Origin: Leifsonia aquatica H1aii
GTDB lineage: Bacteria > Actinomycetota > Actinomycetes > Actinomycetales > Microbacteriaceae
Direction: 5' to 3'
DNA length: 64,000 bases
NCBI RefSeq assembly: GCF_000633535.1
Contig: NZ_AYMR01000017.1
Location: 1 to 64,000 of the forward strand
Shown here: in pieces, positions 57,793-64,000 of the stretch
Numbering within the stretch: position 1 is the stretch's first letter
Layout of the letters: each line of letters opens with the position of its first letter
Notes under the pieces: generated by a model
What the model was told of the DNA's origin: nothing
The model's database searches: none
What the model saw: the letters and a program-made list of their open reading frames with translations, nothing else
Translations under genes and position numbers: made by a program

Positions 57793-60423
57793 GTGGGCGA
57801 CGACACCCCCCGACTGCGCCTGCACCACCGGGTCCTGCGGGTGGTGGGCGGCGTGCTCGCCGTGCTGCTGGTGGTCACCGCGATCGCGGGCGGTGTCGGC
57901 TTCTGGACGGTCACGCGGTCGTTCCCGCAGACGTCCGGCTCGCTCGACGTCCCGGGACTCGCCAAGCCGGTCACCGTCTACCGGGACGGCGCCGGCGTGC
58001 CGCAGATCGTCGCCTCGACAGCCGACGACCTCTTCCGCGCCCAGGGCTTCGTGCACGCCCAGGACCGGTTCTGGGAGATGGACTTCCGCCGGCACGTGAC
58101 CTCCGGCCGGCTCTCCGAGATGTTCGGGGCGAGCCAGGTGCCGACGGACACGTTCATCCGCACCCTCGGCTGGCGCCGCGTCGCCGAGCAGGAGGTGAAG
58201 CTCCTCGACCCCACCGCTCTCCGCTACTACCAGGACTACGCCGACGGGGTGAACGCCTACCTCGCCGGGCACTCGGGGGCCGCGCTCAGCGTCGAATACG
58301 CGATCCTCGGACTGCAGAACCCCGGCTACACGCCGCAGAAGTGGACGCCGGCCGACTCGATCGCCTGGCTCAAGGCGATGGCGTGGGACCTCCGCTCCAA
58401 TCTCGAGGACGAGATCGATCGCGCTCTGCTGACCACGAAGCTCACCCCGCAGCAGGTCGCGGATCTGCATCCCGGCTACGACTACGGGGCCCACCCGACG
58501 ATCACCGCCGAGGGCGGCGGGGACCCGTCACGGACCACGCCCGACGCGACGGCGCCCGCAGCGAGCGGCGACGGTGCCGCGGGATCCGGAGCAGCGCACG
58601 CCGATGCCGCGGCGCTGACCGCCGCGCCGCCGGCCGACTACCGCTCCCGGCTCGAACAGGTCTCGGCCGGCCTCGAATCGCTCCCCCGGCTGATGGGCCC
58701 GGCGGGCAGCGACATCGGCTCCAACTCGTGGGTCGTCTCCGGTGCCCTGACGGAGACCGGCAAGCCGCTGCTCGCCAACGACCCGCATCTCGGAGCCTCC
58801 CTCCCCTCCGTCTGGTATCAGGTCGGGCTGCACTGCCGGACCGTGGGACCGGAGTGCCCGTTCGACGTCAGCGGATTCGGGTTCTCCGGCTTCCCCGGGG
58901 TGGTCATCGGCCACAACGACCGGATCTCCTGGGGGTTCACCAACCTCGGGCCGGATGTCGCCGACCTGTATGTCGAGAAGGTCACCGGCGACACCTACGA
59001 GTACGACGGCGCCCAGGTCCCGCTCGAGACGCGTCGGGAGACGATCGTGGTCGCCGGGGGCGCGGACGTGACGATCACGGTCCGCTCGACCCGGCACGGC
59101 CCGATCATCACCGATCTGAGCGACGACTACGCGGCGATCGCCAAGGATCAGGCCGGCAAGCTCGGGGTTCCGGCGCAGCAGTTCCAACTGTCCCTGCAGT
59201 GGACCGCGCTCACGCCCGGGCCGACGGCCGGCGCCATCTTCGCCTTCGACACCGCGCGCGACTGGAACAGCTTCCGCGCGGCCGCCGCAGACTTCCAGGT
59301 GCCGTCGCAGAATCTCGTCTACGCCGACGTGGACGGGCACATCGGCTATCAGGCGCCCGGCTCGGTCCCCATCCGTGCTGCCGGGGACGGCACCGTGCCG
59401 GTCCCGGGGTGGACGAGCCAGTACGGCTGGATCGGCACGGTGCCCTACGATCAGCTGCCGTCGGTGCTCGATCCTCCGAGCGGGTACATCGTCACGGCGA
59501 ACAACGCCGCGGTCGGCCCGGCGTTCCCCGTGATGATCACCCGGGACTGGGAGCACGGCTACCGGGCCAACCAGATCGAGGTGCGCCTGCAGGCGCTGAT
59601 CGCCTCCGGGAAGAAGCTCACGGGTGCCCAGATGGCCGCCATCCAGGGCGACACGTACGACGCGAACGCCGCGACCCTCGTCCCCCTGCTGCTCGCCGTC
59701 GGCGGAGCCGCCGACCAATCCTCGGGCGCCGCTCGTGGCGCCGCGCTGCTCGCCGGCTGGGATCTGCACGACGACGCCGACAGCGCCGCGGCCGCGTACT
59801 TCAACGTCTTCTGGCGCACCCTGCTGCGCGACGCGTTCGGCCGCAAGCTCCCGTCCTCCGCCCAACCCGAGGGTGGCGACCGGTGGTTCGCCGTGGTGCA
59901 GAACCTCGCCGCGCAGCCCGACTCCGCCTGGTGGGCCGACTCCGCGCTCGGCACGACCGACCGCGACTCCATGATCGCGCGCGCCGCCGATCAGGCCTGG
60001 ACGGAGTCCCGGTCACTGATGGGCGACGACCCGTCCCGGTGGCGCTGGGACCGGATCCACACTCTGACTCTGACGAACGCCAGCCTCGGCACGTCGGGCA
60101 TCGGCCCCGTGGAGTGGCTGCTCAACCGCGGGCCGTACCCGGTCGGCGGCGGCTCGAGCATCGTCGAGGCGACGGGATGGGATGCGTCCGTCGGCTACCA
60201 GGCCGACCGCGTGCCGTCGATGCGCATGATCGTGGACCTGTCCGACTTCGACCGGAGCCGTTGGATCAACCTCGCCGGAGCCTCCGGCCACGCCTTCGAC
60301 CCGCACTACACCGATCAGACCGAGCTGTGGGCGAAGAACACGACCCTCCCCTGGCCCTTCACCCGCGCCGCCATCGCCGCAGCCGCCGCACAGACGCTCA
60401 CCCTGCGCCCCGCGTCGCGCTGA
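57793..60423 (+). CDS. penicillin acylase-family (Ntn) hydrolase
   Basis: 876 residues. One N-terminal membrane anchor or signal segment (VVGGVLAVLLVVTAIAGGVGF). The alpha chain runs to about 240, a low-complexity Ala/Gly/Asp/Pro spacer follows (about 245-285), and the beta chain begins at Ser310 in DIGSNSWVVSG, the usual Gly-Ser self-cleavage site. NDPHLGASLPSVWYQ and a late Asn oxyanion region are typical. Relatives hydrolyse acyl-amides, including homoserine lactones and lactams; substrate is unknown. GTG at 57793 with GAGGAGGGAC upstream. Confidence 0.9.
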   Translation: MGDDTPRLRLHHRVLRVVGGVLAVLLVVTAIAGGVGFWTVTRSFPQTSGSLDVPGLAKPVTVYRDGAGVPQIVASTADDLFRAQGFVHAQDRFWEMDFRRHVTSGRLSEMFGASQVPTDTFIRTLGWRRVAEQEVKLLDPTALRYYQDYADGVNAYLAGHSGAALSVEYAILGLQNPGYTPQKWTPADSIAWLKAMAWDLRSNLEDEIDRALLTTKLTPQQVADLHPGYDYGAHPTITAEGGGDPSRTTPDATAPAASGDGAAGSGAAHADAAALTAAPPADYRSRLEQVSAGLESLPRLMGPAGSDIGSNSWVVSGALTETGKPLLANDPHLGASLPSVWYQVGLHCRTVGPECPFDVSGFGFSGFPGVVIGHNDRISWGFTNLGPDVADLYVEKVTGDTYEYDGAQVPLETRRETIVVAGGADVTITVRSTRHGPIITDLSDDYAAIAKDQAGKLGVPAQQFQLSLQWTALTPGPTAGAIFAFDTARDWNSFRAAAADFQVPSQNLVYADVDGHIGYQAPGSVPIRAAGDGTVPVPGWTSQYGWIGTVPYDQLPSVLDPPSGYIVTANNAAVGPAFPVMITRDWEHGYRANQIEVRLQALIASGKKLTGAQMAAIQGDTYDANAATLVPLLLAVGGAADQSSGAARGAALLAGWDLHDDADSAAAAYFNVFWRTLLRDAFGRKLPSSAQPEGGDRWFAVVQNLAAQPDSAWWADSALGTTDRDSMIARAADQAWTESRSLMGDDPSRWRWDRIHTLTLTNASLGTSGIGPVEWLLNRGPYPVGGGSSIVEATGWDASVGYQADRVPSMRMIVDLSDFDRSRWINLAGASGHAFDPHYTDQTELWAKNTTLPWPFTRAAIAAAAAQTLTLRPASR

Positions 60424-60477
60424 CCCGGGCGCAGGTGAGCGGCCGGAACACGGCGCGCGCGTCGGCCTGCCGCGGGA

Positions 60478-61815
<1,338 letters not shown>

Positions 61816-61945
61816 AACGCCTCCAGGTCTTGGGGTTGGGCATCACCGCGCGCGCCGATCGTGGCAGCGCTGCATCTTTCGTGCGGGTACAGCCTAACGA
61901 ACCCGTGCGGCTACTGTCGCATCGCGCAAAGCACCGGGGATCCCG

Positions 61946-63079
61946 TTAGAGGGTCTCTCCAAAAGCGCGCAGGCGCGCGGCGGCCGTGCCGATCCGCTCG
62001 TCGGTCGCGGTGAGCGACAGCCGCACGTGCTCGGGGTAGACGTCGCCGTAGAAGTGACCGGGGCCGGCCAGGATGCCGAGGTCGGCGAGCCGGCCGATGC
62101 TCTCCCACGCGTCGCGGCCCTCGGTCGCCCAGAGGTAGAGTCCCGCTTCGCTGCGGTCGATGCGGAACCCGGCCGCCTCGAGCGCCGGACGCAGCTGCTC
62201 GCGCCGCGCGCGGTACCGCTCGCGCTGCGCCGCCACGTGGCCGTCGTCGCCCAGCGCGACCACCATCGCCGCCTGCAGCGGCGAGGGCAGCATCAGCCCG
62301 GCGTGCTTGCGCACGGTGGTCAGTCTCCCGATCACCGTTCGGCAGCCCGCCACGAAGGCGGCCCGGTATCCGGCCAGGTTGGACTGCTTGCTGAGGGAGT
62401 AGACGGCGAGGATGTTGCGGCGGTCGTCGCCGATCACCCGGGGGTCGAGGACGCTCGGGATGCGCTCTGCGTCCCACGGGGCGTCCCAGCCCAGCTCCGC
62501 GTAGCACTCGTCGCTGGCCAGGTAGGCGCCCAGCTCGCGGGCGCGGGCGACCGCGGCGCGCAGCTCGTCGACCGACAGCACCCGGCCGTCGGGGTTGCCC
62601 GGGCTGTTCAGCCAGATCAGGCGGGTGTTCTCGGGCCACTCGGCCGGGTCGTCGCTCGCCAGCGCCTCGGCACCGGCCATCGCGGCGCCGATCGCGTAGG
62701 TGGGGTAGGCGGCGCGCGGGTGCACGACGACGTCGCCCTCGCCCAGACCGAGCAGGAACGGCAGGAAGGCGACCAGCTCCTTGGAGCCGATGGTCGGCAG
62801 CACGTTGTCGACGGTGAGACCCGGCACACCGCGGCGGCGGGCGAACCACTCGACGATCGCCTCGCGCAGCGCCGGCGTGCCGACGGTCTGCGGATAGGCG
62901 TGCGCGTCGGTCGCCGCAGCCAGTGCCGCGCGGATCAGCTCCGGCGTCTCGTCCACCGGCGAGCCGATGGAGAGGTCGACGATGCCGTCGCCGGGCAGAT
63001 CGGCCGCGGCCGCGCGGGCGCGCTGCGCGTACGGCGCCATCAGGTCCCAGGGGTAGTCCGGGAGCTCCTGCAGCGCCAC
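61946..63079 (-). CDS. dapC: succinyldiaminopimelate transaminase DapC
   Basis: 377 residues, PLP fold type I. NSPGNPDGRVLS and YLASDECYAELGW bind the cofactor; the PLP lysine is in VYSLSKQSNLAGYRAAF. Its place immediately after the ferredoxin gene is the conserved actinobacterial order. GTG at 63079, 1 bp after the ferredoxin stop. It gives the transaminase step of the succinylase lysine route. Confidence 0.93.
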   Translation of the reverse strand: MALQELPDYPWDLMAPYAQRARAAAADLPGDGIVDLSIGSPVDETPELIRAALAAATDAHAYPQTVGTPALREAIVEWFARRRGVPGLTVDNVLPTIGSKELVAFLPFLLGLGEGDVVVHPRAAYPTYAIGAAMAGAEALASDDPAEWPENTRLIWLNSPGNPDGRVLSVDELRAAVARARELGAYLASDECYAELGWDAPWDAERIPSVLDPRVIGDDRRNILAVYSLSKQSNLAGYRAAFVAGCRTVIGRLTTVRKHAGLMLPSPLQAAMVVALGDDGHVAAQRERYRARREQLRPALEAAGFRIDRSEAGLYLWATEGRDAWESIGRLADLGILAGPGHFYGDVYPEHVRLSLTATDERIGTAAARLRAFGETL

Positions 63080-63080
63080 G

Positions 63081-63401
63081 TCAGTGCGCCTGCGGCGGCA
63101 GTGCGGCGATGACGGGGTGGTCCTTGGCGATCACACCGACCTTCGCCGCGCCTCCCGGCGAGCCGATGTCGTCGAAGAACTCGACGTTGGCCTTGTAGTA
63201 GTCGGCCCACTCCTCGGGGAGGTCGTCCTCGTAGTAGATGGCCTCGACCGGGCAGACCGGCTCGCAGGCACCGCAGTCCACGCATTCGTCCGGGTGGATG
63301 TAAAGCGACCGTTCACCCTCGTAGATGCAGTCGACCGGGCATTCGTCGATGCAGGCGCGGTCTTTGACGTCCACGCACGGGAGGGCGATGACATAGGTCA
63401 C
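63081..63401 (-). CDS. fdxA: 7Fe ferredoxin FdxA
   Basis: 106 residues. Seven-iron type: [20 protein letters not shown] supplies the 3Fe-4S set and [17 protein letters not shown] the 4Fe-4S set. Cytoplasmic electron carrier, cotranscribed with dapC. GTG at 63401 with AAGGGAA upstream. Confidence 0.95.
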   Translation of the reverse strand: MTYVIALPCVDVKDRACIDECPVDCIYEGERSLYIHPDECVDCGACEPVCPVEAIYYEDDLPEEWADYYKANVEFFDDIGSPGGAAKVGVIAKDHPVIAALPPQAH

Positions 63402-63449
63402 GGTGGTTCTGTTCCCTTCGCGAGAGCTCCGAGGAGCTACTCGACTAGC

Positions 63450-63890
63450 TTATTCCGAAACGCGCGGGCCGGATTCCGCAGGAGCGGCGACCGGGGACGG
63501 GCCGGGTTCGGCCGCAACTGTGGCGGCCCGCGGATCGCGACGGCGCACGTCGGGCCACGCGATCACGACAGCGGCGATGAGCAGCGGGGCCACCAGCCAG
63601 ATCTGACCGGGTAGCGTGTTCGGGATGAGCACCGAACCTCCCGGGCTCTGCTGCGTGAAGAGCAGGATGACCGCGATGGCGCCCAGGGCGGCGAGGATCG
63701 CCGGGACCCGGGTGCGCGCGAGCAGCCGCAGACCGACCAGCAGGAGCGTGAAGGCCAGCAGCGCGCCGATCAGCCCGAGCGGGATGCTCACACCCCAGCT
63801 GACGTCGATCGGATGCGCCACCGTGCCCACGGCGCCGACCAGGATGCCGGCCAGCACCAGCAGGACGGCGTTGAGGATCCGGCTGAGCAT
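63450..63890 (-). CDS. four-helix membrane protein (DUF6113-like)
   Basis: 146 residues with four predicted membrane helices (VLLVLAGILVGAVGTVAH; IPLGLIGALLAFTLLLVGLR; ILAALGAIAVILLF; IWLVAPLLIAAVVIAW) and a Pro/Ala tail. It occupies the site of a conserved actinobacterial membrane gene near mshB and fdx. Function unknown. ATG at 63890. Confidence 0.75.
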   Translation of the reverse strand: MLSRILNAVLLVLAGILVGAVGTVAHPIDVSWGVSIPLGLIGALLAFTLLLVGLRLLARTRVPAILAALGAIAVILLFTQQSPGGSVLIPNTLPGQIWLVAPLLIAAVVIAWPDVRRRDPRAATVAAEPGPSPVAAPAESGPRVSE

Positions 63891-63941
63891 TCTCGCATCC
63901 TATCTGGACAGATCGAGAGGGCAGGACGTACGCTCGATCGG

Positions 63942-63960
63942 TAAGGTTAGCCTTACCAAT
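63942..63960 (+). promoter_or_regulatory. DtxR/IdeR iron box
   Basis: TAAGGTTAGCCTTACCAAT agrees with TWAGGTTAGSCTWACCTWA at 17 of 19 positions; the inner GGTAAGG-TTAG-CCTTACC is a strict dyad. It lies 30 bp before a possible GTG start at the window edge and 52 bp from the divergent membrane gene. Confidence 0.75.
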
Positions 63961-63989
63961 CCCCCACCACCTCTTCCAGCAAGGTACCT

Positions 63990-64000
63990 GTGCTCGCGAA
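63990..64000 (+). CDS. possible start of an iron-regulated gene, truncated
   Basis: GTG at 63990 follows AAGG after 5 bp and opens a frame (V-L-A) that runs off the window. The iron box upstream suggests an iron or siderophore uptake component. Too short to identify; listed only because the signals line up. Confidence 0.3.

Overview
The window reads as chromosomal core sequence from a high-GC actinobacterium, most likely a Microbacteriaceae member close to Leifsonia (inference from protein style and gene order; no species marker is present). Supporting signs are very high GC, many GTG starts, stop-start overlaps of the NTGA type, SOS boxes of the actinobacterial TCGAAC-N4-GTTCGA kind, and several blocks whose order matches mycobacteria (lexA next to a LysM gene; miaA-miaB-recX-recA-DUF3046-clgR-cinA-pgsA-ftsK; an accD1-accA1-acyl-CoA dehydrogenase-scoAB-maoC-citE operon). 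No rRNA, tRNA, CRISPR, prophage or insertion sequence was seen.

Layout. 0-12 kb: a JmjC/cupin oxygenase with a sucrase/ferredoxin-like partner; a VOC protein, an AraC-type regulator and a large nuclease-helicase; a DNA glycosylase; a VapBC-type toxin-antitoxin pair; a LysR regulator divergent from an MFS exporter; an F420/NADP-type oxidoreductase; a secreted GH114-like protein. 12-18 kb: SseB-like gene and histidine genes priA, hisH, hisB, hisC, then the SOS pair LysM gene/lexA and a small metalloprotease. 18-25 kb: metE and metF behind a structured RNA leader, hflX, a methyltransferase, dapF. 25-34.5 kb: tRNA modification (miaA, miaB), recombination (recX, recA), stress regulator clgR, cinA, pgsA, ftsK. 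34.5-41 kb: acetyltransferase, a MacAB-like three-gene exporter, RNase J, dapA. 41-49 kb: thioredoxin/DUF4395/OsmC redox genes, an epimerase, dapB, a phosphatase, an M16 peptidase, a TetR regulator, an aldo/keto reductase. 49-57.7 kb: a leucine/itaconate-type degradation operon divergent from its TetR regulator. 57.7-64 kb: a penicillin acylase-family hydrolase, citrate synthase, dapC, ferredoxin, a membrane protein, and an iron box at the right edge.

Functional themes. Lysine/peptidoglycan precursor supply is spread over dapA, dapB, dapC and dapF. DNA damage response is represented by lexA, recA, recX and the LysM gene, with three recognisable SOS boxes. The acyl-CoA operon carries a pair of 18-bp operators in its divergent promoter, suggesting local control by the adjacent TetR protein.

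Most of the window is well understood housekeeping sequence. The items most worth a second look are the multi-helix leader in front of metF, a paired palindromic element with an exact 40-bp period found at two convergent gene ends, the Fe-S nuclease/RNase H-like/helicase fusion, the apparent CTG start of miaA, and several unassigned operators.
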